This document shows, one piece after another, positions 23,139-33,569 of a stretch of 64,000 nucleotides of DNA (the stretch's first letter is position 1; each line of letters opens with the position of its first letter). The DNA is from Metallyticus violacea (lineage: Eukaryota; Arthropoda; Insecta; Mantodea; Metallyticidae): NCBI GenBank assembly GCA_030762175.1, contig CM060831.1, forward strand, positions 83,242,001-83,306,000, read 5' to 3'. The notes below the pieces were generated by a model. The model made no database searches. It was not told the DNA's origin and saw nothing but the letters and a program-made list of their open reading frames with translations. Both the position numbers and the translations under genes were made by a program.

Positions 23139-23376
23139 ACACCTAAACCCAAGATCGCAGGTTCAAACCCGACCAGGATCGATGAATTTTTTCGGGCGTA
23201 AAAATTTTAAGTATGGCTTCCTTTGGAATGGAAGTAAAGTTGTGGGTCTGTTACACGAAAAAGAACCTCAAACCTGAAAGAAGAGGCCTCTGAGGAAAAT
23301 TTGTCGGTCGTTTCACGCCCTGATTTGAATGGGACGCTGATGACCTGAGATGTTAAAAAGCGTCCGTAAATAAACC
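23139..23376 (+). mobile_element. SINE family 1, 5' truncated in the head
   Basis: Begins within the anticodon-loop region (CCTAAACCCAAGATCGC), with B box GGTTCAAACCC, and runs to CGTCCGTAAATAAA. Confidence 0.85.
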
Positions 23377-23549
23377 ACATCAACAACGCCTGATAAAACA
23401 AGGCACCCGGTATTAAAGTTAGAGATGCAACAAATGTCAACTCTTTGTTGACCCAAAAACACCTTTGCCAGGGTATCATGTTAGTATAACCACAGTCGCA
23501 TTCTCTTTCTCTCTCCCTCCTTCTTCCTTCTCCTTCCTTCATTCTTTGG

Positions 23550-23552
23550 TTT

Positions 23553-23587
<35 letters not shown>

Positions 23588-23640
23588 CCTTTCTTCTTTC
23601 TCTCAGTCTTTCTTTCCTTCTTTCTTTTTCTTCATTATTT
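23550..23640. repeat. (TTTC)n-rich microsatellite
   Basis: TTTC tetranucleotides, partly interrupted, inside a pyrimidine-rich stretch that starts near 23500. Confidence 0.9.
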
Positions 23641-23689
23641 TCTGCAGTAATTTAGAATAGATATGTCTATTATCTAGTGGAGTACTGAG

Positions 23690-24720
23690 AAGGGCAATTG
23701 AAGTAGTGAATACTTTTTGTAATGAATAGGGATTGAAAATAAAGGAAAAGCAATCAAAGATCATGGTTTTTAAAAGGGGTTACAAATTGAGAACGGATGA
23801 GAAATGGGAGAGAAATACGGGTAGTAAGGAAATTGAATTATTTAGGGACAAGATTATGTTGGAATCAACAGGAAAAAAAAAGATAATAGCAAAAGAAAAA
23901 GCAAATATGAGTGATATAAGAGCATGTTTAAGAAAAATAAGAGTGAATTGGCTTGAAAGAACATACACAACTACAGTAGAAACAAAAATGTTATATGGGG
24001 TGTAGAGGATGCATCGAAAGATGTTGATAAACTAATAGTTTTGTAAACAGATCTCAGGTTTACCGATATATAGCGCAGCTAGAATTACATGGATATTTCA
24101 CTAGTATAACATTATTACAAGATTTATGAAACACTTATACAGAATTACCACATTGGCAGAGAGTGACATTATTAAAGAATGTTTCAGTATCCAAGAGAAA
24201 TGTAAGTGGAAAGGACCACGGTATCTCAAAAGCAGGAAATTTTGCAACAGATAGGTTTGGAAAACTTGTGGATAAATAGTGAATATCAAAACAGAGGAAG
24301 AAATAAACCTAAGATTGGAAGAAGATGTTGAACGACAAGAAACATTTGGTAATACGAGAGCAAAGAGATCATTGGGACTTTATGGGGAAATGAAAATAGT
24401 ATGGAGTAGGAAAAATATATAGAACAAAGTGATAAAGCAGGTAGAGAAAGGTTTGCATGAGCTAGAACTCCGGTGTGTTAGTATATGATGATATGATGTC
24501 CAATGTATGGAGAAACCAAATACAGTTTTTCATTGTTTATTATACTGTAGGCAAACAAATTCATGGAGAGGACAGACTTGGCAACAAAAATGGAAGAATG
24601 TAAATGGGGGAATATTAATTAGAAAGATTTTAACTGTAAAAGGAGAGAAGAATATAAAAATGATAGGGAACTATTTGGGCAAAGAATGATTAAAAGGAAG
24701 ATAGAGGGAAACCTAACCTT
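23690..24720 (+). pseudogene. Non-LTR retrotransposon (LINE) 3' fragment
   Basis: The open frame 23733-24005 reads SKIMVFKRGYKLRTDEKW, then ANMSDIRACLRKIR and a MLYGV end. This pattern (KTKVMVF, loss of the YLG block, repeated Lys, ending in ESVMLYG) is typical of the thumb region after the reverse transcriptase of LINEs. Further down, 24490-24690 has a broken CLLYC(R)xxxxWR(G) zinc-knuckle-like tail. The reverse-transcriptase catalytic part and any endonuclease are missing; several stops interrupt it. A 5'-truncated dead copy. Confidence 0.6.
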
Positions 24721-24728
24721 ATAAGCTT

Positions 24729-25040
24729 TTTTTTTATTTGTTTATTTACGGACGCTCTTTAACATCTCAGGTCATCAGCGTCCCATTCAATTCAGAGCGT
24801 GATACGGCCGACAAATTTTGTTCAGAGGTCTCTTTTTTCAGATTTGAGGTTCTTTTTCGTGCCGTAAATGTACGACACGGGACCCTCGACTTTACTTCCC
24901 TTCTGAAGGAAGCCATACTTAGGATTTTTATGCCCGAAAAAATCCATCGATCCTGGCCGGGTTTGAACCCGCGATCCATCGATCCTTCTAAACCCAAGTT
25001 TAGAAGGCAATTATAATTACCACTACACCACCAGGACCGA
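24729..25040 (-). mobile_element. SINE family 1
   Basis: Inverted copy starting with T-run, TTTATTTACGGACGCTCTTT, ending CACCACCAGGACCGAC. The head contains an extra inverted duplication (CCTTCTAAACCCAAG beside CTTGGG-like sequence), which distorts the anticodon region. Confidence 0.9.
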
Positions 25041-25311
25041 CAACCTTAGAAGTACGATAAATCAGATAAGCATAAACAAAGATAGGATAATACAGCAATA
25101 TGATGGTCGCCAATACACTAATAACCTGGAGTTGTGTGTATTGGGACCAGAATGTAAACAAGCGACTCTATTAAGTAATATTAGTATTATTTTATTTTTA
25201 AATCTCATTTTGTAATGGATTGATAAAGTATGTATATCTGAGTGTAATGTATTACGTAGTCTGTAGGATAAATTTTCAATAAATTTTCATTTCATGTTTA
25301 TCAAATTCACA

Positions 25312-26941
25312 TACGAGGTGGTATCCAGACTATTCGGAACTGGTGCTGCCATCTGGTCAAAAACCAGATGAGACTAATGACCGTCATCACCCTCGAAGTA
25401 GTTCCCTTCCACATGTATCGTCGGTCCTGGTGGTGTAGCGGTAACCACACTTGCCTTCTAAACCCAAGATCGTGGGTTCAAACCTGGCCAGGATCGATGG
25501 ATTTTTCGGGCGTAAAAATCCTAAATATGGCTACCTTCGGAGGGGAAGTAAAGCTGTGGGTCCCGTGTCGTACATTTACAGCACGAAAAAGAACCTCAAG
25601 ACTGAAAGAAGAGGCCTCTGAGCAAAATTTGTCGGCCGTTTTACGCCCTGAATTGAATGGGACGCTGATGACCTGAGATGTTAAAGAGCGTCCATAAATA
25701 AATCAAATCAACGACAAATCCACACGTATACACCCGTCCCAGCGATTCTGCCATTTTCCAAGTGCTTCTTGGAAGTCATGTTCTTTGAGGTGTTTAGCAC
25801 AGACAGCGTTTCTTCTTGAATCCTCTCAATTATGCCGAACCGACGTCCTTTCAACTTGATTTTCAGTTTGGGGAATAGAGCGAAGTCGCAGGGTGCCAAA
25901 TCAGGCGAGTATGGTTGGTGAGGGACAACCGTCATGTTGTTTTTCGTCAAAAAGCTCCGGGTGAACAAGAAATTAACAGGGCGCATTATCGTGGTGCAAC
26001 AGCCAGTTCCGTTGTCGCCAAAGTTTGAGCCGTCGTCTCCGCACATTTTCATGGAGTCGTCGCAAAACGTCACAGTAATACGTGGAATTCACTGTTTGAT
26101 TTGGTGGGACGAATTCTTTGTGCACAATCCCCTTGGTATCAAAGAGAACGAGGAACATGCTCTTGACTTTGTTCTTCACTTGTCTCGCTTTTGGGGGGGG
26201 GGTCTTGGTGAGTTCGGGCTCTTCCACTTGGAGATTGTTGTTTTATCTCAAGGTCATAAGCGTACATCCAGCTCTCGTCGTTATGATGACCCTGGACAAG
26301 AAGGTTGGGTCATCGGATACGGCCTGAGAAGTTCCGGGCAAACGTCAACATGCTGCCTGCGCCTTCTGATCAGCAGTCAGGATCCTTGGCACAAATTTTG
26401 TGGCGACAGACAAGATGCATACTCAATTCATCAGTTAAAATTCATTGGCATGTCCCATAACCAATTCCGTCTTCATTAATGAGCAAGATCTTCAATGGTT
26501 CGACGTCGATTCTCACGAACGAGGTGTGAACTTTGGCAACAATGTCAGGCATTGTGCAGCTGACGGACCTACCGGTGTGAGCATCGTCTTCAATAGCTGT
26601 ACAGCCGGGCCTTAACCAAACATGTAACTCAAACACACGTGTATGGCTCATGTTTTGTCCCCCAAATACTCGTTGAATAATTGCGAGAGTCTCCGCCGCA
26701 TTTTCACCGAGATTTGCACACTCTCTGTTCTAATCTTGGATACATCGTAAAATCGCCACACATTACACACAGAGTATCATGAAAAGTACTATAGAATCTC
26801 AATACATCTACCCAGCTGCATGAAACTTTAAACACTCACTCATCAGATGTGCTAGTGTTGCCACCTAGCGTTACAAAACTCCACTGCAACTACTGTGAGA
26901 TGGTAGCACCAGTCCCGATTATTGTGGATACCACCTCGTAT
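25312..26941 (-). mobile_element. Mariner-like element, near full length, with nested SINE
   Basis: Ends are inverted repeats: ATACGAGGTGGTATCCA at 25312 and its complement ending at 26941. The minus strand encodes a broken mariner transposase: GRSVSCTMPDIVAKVH (26442-26651 frame), VKSMFLVLFDTKGIVHKEFV and HHDNAP (25973-26227 frame), then PHQPYSPDLAPCDFALFPKLK (third catalytic Asp) in 25708-26073. Several frameshifts. A SINE split the element at 25419-25718 near its 3' end. The same family supplies bases 1-69. Confidence 0.85.
25419..25718 (+). mobile_element. SINE family 1, nested in a mariner
   Basis: Head GGTCCTGGTGGTGTAGCGG, B box GGGTTCAAACC. It is flanked by TCCACATGTAT (25408-25418) and TCCACACGTAT (25719-25729), a target duplication with one mismatch. 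This proves insertion after the mariner. Confidence 0.9.
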
Positions 26942-28192
26942 ATTGCAATTTACATAGTCTTCACTAAAGCACCTTTGTGTATTCCTACAAACTGTATACA
27001 GCCAGGTTAGTACAGTGAGGAACAAGTCAACCCTCCCCCGCTTTAGCCTAAGTATTAAAACATGACGAAATTAAGCTCTAGATTGGAATCGTATTACTGT
27101 TGAGGAAACCTGTGGCTCTAAACGTGATATAAGGGGAAAGTGAGCAGTAGGGCTCTTTGAAAACGTTAATGCTTTGAGAGCTAAATAACTGTTTATCTCG
27201 ACGAAACTGGTTTCGTTTCCTTCTCTTTGAAAATCATATCTTTTAAGTCAGGCATCGTGTTTATTTCTCTCCTTATCCCTTGTGTACCAAATCAATTCAT
27301 TTACTTAAAAAATTACAAGAACTTCTTATATTTAATCATGAAACAGAGGGGTCTTAAGCGATTTGAAAATTGAACACGTAAATTTACCAGATCTGCAGAA
27401 ATTGATTGGTCCTCTAATTGTATACGGTTATATTGACGAAGTTTGCAGTACATATAAAATATTTAATATAAACGAATATGACACTGTTGATGGTAACGTG
27501 ATGGTGGAAGTGTCTATAAGCATTATCAGATATATCCATTCCGATTACCGACAGTTAACAAATGAAAAAAATATTAGCACAATATATTGTACTTTAGGAA
27601 GGAAACTGGTAATTTAAATAAGCCAAAGAAGCCCGAGAAATGCATATACTTACTATTCCCGTACTCCTTTTCATGAGGACTACACTTTTCTTTCAAGTTA
27701 GAAATGATATGCTATTTTAACAAGAATAAAAATGGCAGCAGTGACTTGTTTCGTTCCATAAGTGCTGTAAAAACATGAAAAAGAAACAAAAGACGAACTT
27801 TCCATGTAGTCTATAAAATCCACTCCGCATTGTAGGTACATATGCAGTTTACGGGAAGGGAAAATTAATGCCAAATCATTAAATATATTTTATCATCGCA
27901 ATAATTTTAAAACGGTTAATAATAATAATTATCACAAGTAATATCACAAGAGGGTATGAGATTGCCGATATATTCACGAACGTAGTGAGCTCAAACACTC
28001 GAATGAAATTTATTAAGACTATTTCACGAATAAAATAAGAATGCCGATTTTCAGTATTGCCAATAGAGAAGAGCAAAATACGGGTTTAGCACTATTTTAT
28101 GAACAGATAAGAATAAAAAGTATATATATACATATATACATATATATACCGTATTTTATGAACAGATAAAAAAAAAAAATATATATATATAC
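26942..28192. other. Intergenic, no supported feature
   Basis: An 84-codon open frame at 27363-27617 has no recognisable family or splice context. AT-rich elsewhere, with (TA)n stretches at 28118-28190. Confidence 0.4.
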
Positions 28193-28455
28193 CGAGAGGG
28201 CCAAAAACGTATACACACTTTTACAGTAGATATCTAGTTAATATATTTCAAAGATTGAAAAACAACAGTAATGTGTAGTATGATATTCTGTAAATAGATG
28301 TAACTCATATTACGTTATGATAGCGTTGCTACAACAAAATGGAGCCAATATTATTGTTTGAACAGCGGAAAGCAATTTTGAAAGGGTATTGGAAAACCGA
28401 GAATGTTGTTGAAGTTCAAACGCAATAGGACGAAGAGGTTTCCACCGTATTCTTT
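28193..28455 (+). mobile_element. Mariner-like family C, 5' end fragment
   Basis: GGGCCAAAAACGTATACACAC matches the terminus of the element 10201-11052, and ACAAAATGGAGCCAAT...GTATTGGAAAACCGAGA matches its start-codon region. The copy stops near 28455. Confidence 0.75.
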
Positions 28456-28513
28456 GCCCTAAAAGCAAACAAGTAACTGTCTAGCAAGAGACACAGGCTT
28501 ACGTCACAATACG

Positions 28514-28806
28514 TTGGTCCTGGTAGTGTAATGGCAACCATACTTGCCTCCTAAATCCAAGATCGCGGGTTCAAACACGGCCAGGATAGATGGGGTTTTT
28601 CGGGGCGTAAAAATCCTTAGTATGACTTCCTTTGGAAGGGAAGTAAAGCCGTGGGTCCCGTGTCAGATTTACGACACGATAAAGAACCTAAAGCCTGAAA
28701 GAAGAGGCTTCTGAGCAAAATTTGTCGGCCGTTTCACGCCCTGAATTAAATGGGACGCGGATGACCTGAGATGTTAAAGAGCGTCCGTAAATAAACCAAT
28801 TAAATA
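28514..28806 (+). mobile_element. SINE family 1
   Basis: Complete copy from TTGGTCCTGGTAGTGTAATGG through CGTCCGTAAATAAA. The B box is GGGTTCAAACA, so internal promoter strength is probably reduced. Confidence 0.9.
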
Positions 28807-28877
28807 AAACGAAAATATTTGCAAATGCTATTAGTAATTAATTGTATTAAAATGAATGAACAGACAACAGTGATTCT

Positions 28878-28896
28878 TCTTCTTCTTCTTCTTCTT

Positions 28897-28974
<78 letters not shown>

Positions 28975-28975
28975 G
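28878..28975. repeat. Compound microsatellite (CTT)n(ATT)n
   Basis: About 16 CTT units run directly into about 16 ATT units. Another (ATT)n block is at 29534-29573. Confidence 0.97.
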
Positions 28976-29530
28976 GTATGATGAAGTTATCTGTCACTTT
29001 TAAGGTTTTTATTTTAACCATTGCGTTTATTTATTGTAAAATATCAAAATATTGCTTATTCCTGTTAAGCGTTATGTTTCAGAACTTCAAAATTTAAGCA
29101 ATTATTCTTGCTTCTAAAATTATTTGATTCGTATGCCGTATTTTTATTTGTGCTAATATCAAAACAATTAAAACGTTTAATATTTTTTCCGATCTATTTA
29201 GGTAACTATTAACTTATTTTTCCGGATCTAAAGAAAGCATATATGTAGTAGATAACAAAAGCAAGAAAAAAAAAATAAACAAAAAAAAATAAATAAAATA
29301 AAAATGAAAAAAATAAAAATAAAAATCAGTCTTCATGCAAGGGCTGCGCAAAATAAGCGAATTTCTCACCGAGTTGAATAACTTTGAATAAAAATGAATA
29401 TAAAATCCAAATTAGGCCTTATTTATTAATAAAATGAAATTGGTTATGGCATTACTGTGTGGTATTAGGGGAACAGAATTAGAATTTTTGCAACCTATAA
29501 GTATAACAAAAGAGAAACAGCATTTTTAGA

Positions 29531-29572
<42 letters not shown>

Positions 29573-30119
29573 GAGATTAACCCACAAAAATTAATGATAT
29601 ACTATTAATTACATTAAATGTATGACCACTGATAGACAAAGCTATACTGTGTGAGCAATTTTAAACATTTTTAAACGTTACCATGTTTATGAACTGAGCT
29701 CTTAATATCATATTTACAGTCACTAAAATAGAGAGAAATAACAGAAAGTTTGAAGTTACATTCTGTATTTAAGATGTTCATATGTTTCAATAAAACAAAA
29801 ACATGCTACTATTCAAAAACAATTACAATGTACTAAGCAAATAAAAAAACATCGAAGTTACATCGATTTTCATTGGCTTTGAAATTTAATTTAAATGTTA
29901 TTGCAGTAAAAACATGTAATGCAAATGTTTTCTGAAGGTTATTACTGAGCGCTCATACATATAAATATAATTCTCACACACATATTAGATTAATATTTCA
30001 TATTTGCTATCTTCACGACGATACTTTTGTTAAATATAAAACATATGTAACGTTAAAAATACAGTTTATTTGAAGAATTAATTTCCTTTCATTTTATTTT
30101 ATTGTAAACAATACAGAGA
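28976..30119. other. AT-rich intergenic sequence
   Basis: Simple A- and AAAT-rich tracts at 29262-29330 and (ATT)n at 29534-29573; nothing else supported. Confidence 0.5.
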
Positions 30120-31295
30120 AAATTAAACGCTAGCGCTTTTTAAATTTCGCTTCTCAAATATCCCCCTACTCCTTACGGGCCAATTTCCCTAATTTTCGGA
30201 AATTATTATTTTATATTTTATTTAAATGGTATTTCTGAATTTTGTTGTGAAGAAACAAATATTGGTGCAGCTAGAGCGATTTTTAAATTTTCGGGTTTCA
30301 GGTAAACCCCAATTCTAATGTCTCGATTTCGCTGATTTTCAGAAACTATTTTTTTTTGTTTCATTTAAATGTCATATAGAGAGTTGCGTTGGGAAAAAAT
30401 AAATATAAATGCCAATAGAGCGATTTTTACTTATTTGGGTAACCCCCTCCCCTAATAATAGTGAGAATTTACTGAATTTCAGAAACTATTTTTCTTGTGG
30501 TATATATCGAGTTACATTTAAAATGTCTTTAAAACGCAACCGTTAGGGCGATTTTTTAATTTCGTTTTACCCCTTATTTTCCGCTAAACCTCCACTCGTT
30601 TTCCCGGCAAATCCTCACTCCCAATAATCTTATGATTTTCAAAAACTGTTTTTATCATTTTACTTAAATGCTGTACAAAGTTTCGTTTCGAAAAAACAAA
30701 TATAACTGCTGCTAGAACGATTTTTAAATTTTGAATTTCATTTGACCCTCCCCCCTTCCTAATAGTCCGATACAGGAACTATTTTTCTAATTTTATTTCA
30801 ATGACATATAGCGATTTTCTTTAAAAAAAAATTAAAATGCTGCCGCTAGAGCGATTTTAAATTATAGGTTTCAGGTAACCCCTTCCCCCTCTTATTTAAT
30901 TTATTTTCGGAAACAAATTTTCGTGCTTTATTTCAATGGTATATACCGAGTTTCCTTTAAAAACATTCAAAATTGCGGCCGTTAGAGCGATTTTAAAATT
31001 TCGCTTTAACCCCCATTCCCAATGGCAAAATTGCCACGATTTTCGAAAACCACCTTTATCAATTTATTTTAAAGAAATTTACTGCTTTTGGATGAGAATA
31101 AACAAACTTTTCGGCCGCTAGAGAGATTTTTCAATTTTTCATTTTTTTTTTAAATTTTCTAATTTTTTTTAAATTAGATTAACCCAACCCAATGATCCAA
31201 TTTTGCCGGTTAACGAACTCGACGAATCGTTTGTTGATTGAGGTTATGTGTGGAGTTTTGTTAAGAAAAAACAAAAATTGTGACCACTAGAGCGT
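30120..31295. repeat. Diverged tandem satellite, ~140-bp unit, eight to nine copies
   Basis: The anchor (G/C)CTAGAGCGATTTTTAAATTT and variants occurs at about 30128, 30272, 30414, 30543, 30711, 30846, 30983, 31120 and 31283. Each unit also has a C-rich run (AACCCC), a TTTTCAGAAACTATTTTT block and a TTTAAATG(G/T)(C/T)ATAT block in the same order. Units are strongly diverged, so the array is old. Confidence 0.8.
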
Positions 31296-31299
31296 TAAT

Positions 31300-31300
<1 letters not shown>

Positions 31301-31346
<46 letters not shown>
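31301..31346. repeat. (CA)n(TA)n microsatellite
   Basis: About 16 CA units followed by TA units, between the satellite and a foldback sequence. Confidence 0.95.
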
Positions 31347-31500
31347 AAGATAAAACACAGAGAAAGAGTCACACTTGAAATTGCTATATTTCGAACTACT
31401 GCGAGTTCTTCAATGGCAAGAAGCTAGAGCTTCTTGCCATTGTAGTTCGAAATATAGCAATTTCAAGTGTGACTCTTTCCCTGTGCTTTATCTTTATCTA
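31345..31500. repeat. Foldback sequence (long inverted repeat)
   Basis: The arm reading GAGTCACACTTGAAATTGCTATATTTCGAACTA recurs inverted after the centre AAGAAGCTAGAGCTTCTT. Arms are about 70 bp, interrupted on the left side by TGCGAGTTCTTC. A diverged single arm is at about 31968-32030. The layout resembles other foldbacks in this window. Confidence 0.85.
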
Positions 31501-31744
31501 CTTTTATTTTTAGTGTTAATTTGTTACATTGTTAATAGTGTTTCTTTATTTTTGTGTCATTAATATATATATTTCCATTGTAGGTGCCTAGTAGCTACGA
31601 TCGACGCAAAAAAGTTTTACGAGTACGGCTACAATAACTCTCCATTCCTTCGGATTTCGCAAAAATTAGAAGAGCATCGTTTGGAGTAAACATAGTACCA
31701 GATGATGGCTAACTATTCTGCGGTATGATCATCTAATTGAGTTC

Positions 31745-31747
<3 letters not shown>

Positions 31748-31786
<39 letters not shown>

Positions 31787-31794
31787 TAATAATA

Positions 31795-31846
<52 letters not shown>

Positions 31847-31850
31847 TTAC
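31748..31850. repeat. (AAT)n microsatellite
   Basis: Nearly pure AAT repeats with two short interruptions. Confidence 0.97.
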
Positions 31851-32077
31851 CTAATAAAGATAAGACCTTAAGATGCTTTCTTCTAATTCACCAGGTACTA
31901 ATACTATATATATTTATATTAATAAATAAAGTAACATTATTAGCAATGTAACAAATTAACTCGTTGCCATAGAAGAACTCAACGAGTTGGAAATATAGCG
32001 ATTTCAAGGGTGACTTTATCTTAAGCGTTTTATCCCTTTAAAACATCTATAATTACTGCTAATATATATAAAATACT

Positions 32078-32283
32078 CAAAATGAAATATAAAAAAGTTG
32101 ACATAAAAATTCACACTAAAACCGTAAAATTGAACACTAAAATCACACGGATATTTCGAGCTTCGCTCTTGGTCATTCTTAGCACGTGACCAAGAGCCAA
32201 ACTCGAAGTATAGTGTGATTTTAGTGTTCAATTTTACGGTTTTAGTGTGAATTTTTATGTCAACTTTTTTATATTGCATTCTG
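32078..32283. repeat. Foldback sequence (long inverted repeat)
   Basis: Left arm from CAAAATGAAATATAAAAAAG; its complement ends at 32283. The stretch from GTTGACATAAAAATTCACAC to AATCACAC (32098-32148) is matched perfectly on the other side. The centre holds TTGGTCA...TGACCAAGAG and hairpin-flanked CTCGAA(A/G)TAT. Arms about 95 bp. Confidence 0.88.
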
Positions 32284-32337
32284 AGTGTTTTTTTATGAAT
32301 TATACGCTTTTTAGAAGTTTTTATTATTCCATTAATA

Positions 32338-32371
<34 letters not shown>

Positions 32372-32400
32372 TGTGTGTGTGTGCGTGCGTGTGTATGTGT
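32338..32400. repeat. (TA)n(TG)n microsatellite
   Basis: About 15 TA units followed by TG-rich units, next to the mariner end at 32404. Confidence 0.93.
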
Positions 32401-32403
32401 ACA

Positions 32404-32861
32404 CGAGGGTAGGTCCAAAATTTCCGGCCTAACCATTTTCTAGGTATTATAAAGGCAAAAAGTATATTTCACTTTTCTATATAGTTACTGCAATACACTT
32501 CTCACATCTTTCAATTAGCATTTCAATCCCCCCCCCCCCCCAAAAGTCAGAAGTTTCATTAGCAAAATGGGCATAAACAACATCCATCACTTCTTCGTCA
32601 CACTTAAATTTCTTTCCTGGAAGGTCCTTTTTGAGTTTTGAGAAGAGGAAATAGTCACTAGGAACTAGATCTGGGCTGTATGGGGAATAGTCAATCTCTT
32701 TGAAGTCACATTTCTTCACAGCTTCCTTTGCAACAAGAGCTGTGTGCACAGGCGCGTTGTCCTGAAGAAGGCGCACCCACCACTCAGCTTTCCTCGCCTT
32801 TTCTCTTTGACGGAAGCACGTAGTCTGTGCAGTAGGCCGGAAACTTATGGACTTACCCTCG
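32404..32861 (-). mobile_element. Mariner family A, internally deleted copy with both ends
   Basis: Both termini are present (CGAGGGTAGGTCC and, inverted, CTTATGGACTTACCCTCG), but the 5' two thirds of the transposase is missing. The remaining minus-strand frame 32477-32776 has LLQDNAPVHTALVAKEAVKK and SPYSPDLVPSDYFLFSKLK. The right end is joined straight to codons for the LHRLRAS region. Because termini are intact such a copy could have been mobilised in trans. Confidence 0.85.
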
Positions 32862-33255
32862 TATTAATTAAAAATGGTGTACGGGTTGTGTGGCTTAACT
32901 GCTCATGATATGACACTATTGCTTTACTAATGGTTAAAAAAATTGAAGTAAAAACCACAAAATTTCAAAGAGACAGGAAATACATATTTAGCGAAGTTAG
33001 TGCATATCGTCCTGAATTGTTGAGAACATCAGTGCAGTAACTTTTAATAAAGTGAATGTCTCGTGCTGTTAAAGAACTTGCCTTTACAGCTGATAGGATA
33101 TACAACTATGTCAAACATAAAGGAGTATAAATCAGGTAGGAATGCTAACATCTGCAGAGAAGAATTCAGTAAACACTGAGAATGCAGCAGTTCATCTATG
33201 CCACCAATTTAAAATCCATGAACACATGAACGAACAGCCGCTAAATGACTGCCAA
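32862..33255. other. No recognised feature
   Basis: Short stretch between a deleted mariner and the Polinton-like element. Confidence 0.4.
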
Positions 33256-33411
33256 AAGTACTATGGGTCCAGATTCTGGTGATTTTAATTTCAGGTAGCA
33301 GCTGGTACATATCAAATTGATATCAAAAGGGTTGAGGTGGTGGGGGTAGGTGGTGGCGGGGATGATGGGGTGGTGCTGCTACCTGTAATTTAAAAATCAC
33401 CGGAATCGGGG
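33256..33411. repeat. Left terminal inverted repeat of the Polinton-like element
   Basis: Starts AAGTACTATGGGTC and contains ATATCAAATTGATATCAAAA. It matches 40554-40680 inverted, apart from a G-rich insert of about 27 bp (GGTGGGGGTAGGTGG region). The repeat also has internal complementarity: GGTGATTTTAATTTCAGG near its start pairs with CCTGTAATTTAAAAATCACC near its end. Confidence 0.88.
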
Positions 33412-33569
33412 CTTTTTTATTGTTTTTATACAAATATGATAGGGAAATTTTGGATATTTTACATACATATTTACAAAAATGATAGATATTTTATTAATGT
33501 CAAAAAATGGCGAGTCACAAAATGGCGGCACATCACAAAATCGTGCCACACTTACAAAAAATATGTTTT

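Noticed and set aside
22865..23152. Candidate N-terminal exon of the SLC1-like gene
   Set aside because: Hydrophobic stretch but no phase-0 donor or SLC1-like start sequence; not supported.
24738..25676. ORFs such as FIYGRSLTSQVISVPF repeated at several places
   Set aside because: Translations of the SINE body on one strand or the other; the same peptide appears wherever the SINE occurs.
28800..29097. ORFs with poly-Leu/Ile or poly-Arg
   Set aside because: Products of the (CTT)n(ATT)n microsatellite.
30120..31295. CRISPR-like array
   Set aside because: The units are ~140-bp diverged satellites with no short identical repeats or unique spacers, and the genome is eukaryotic.
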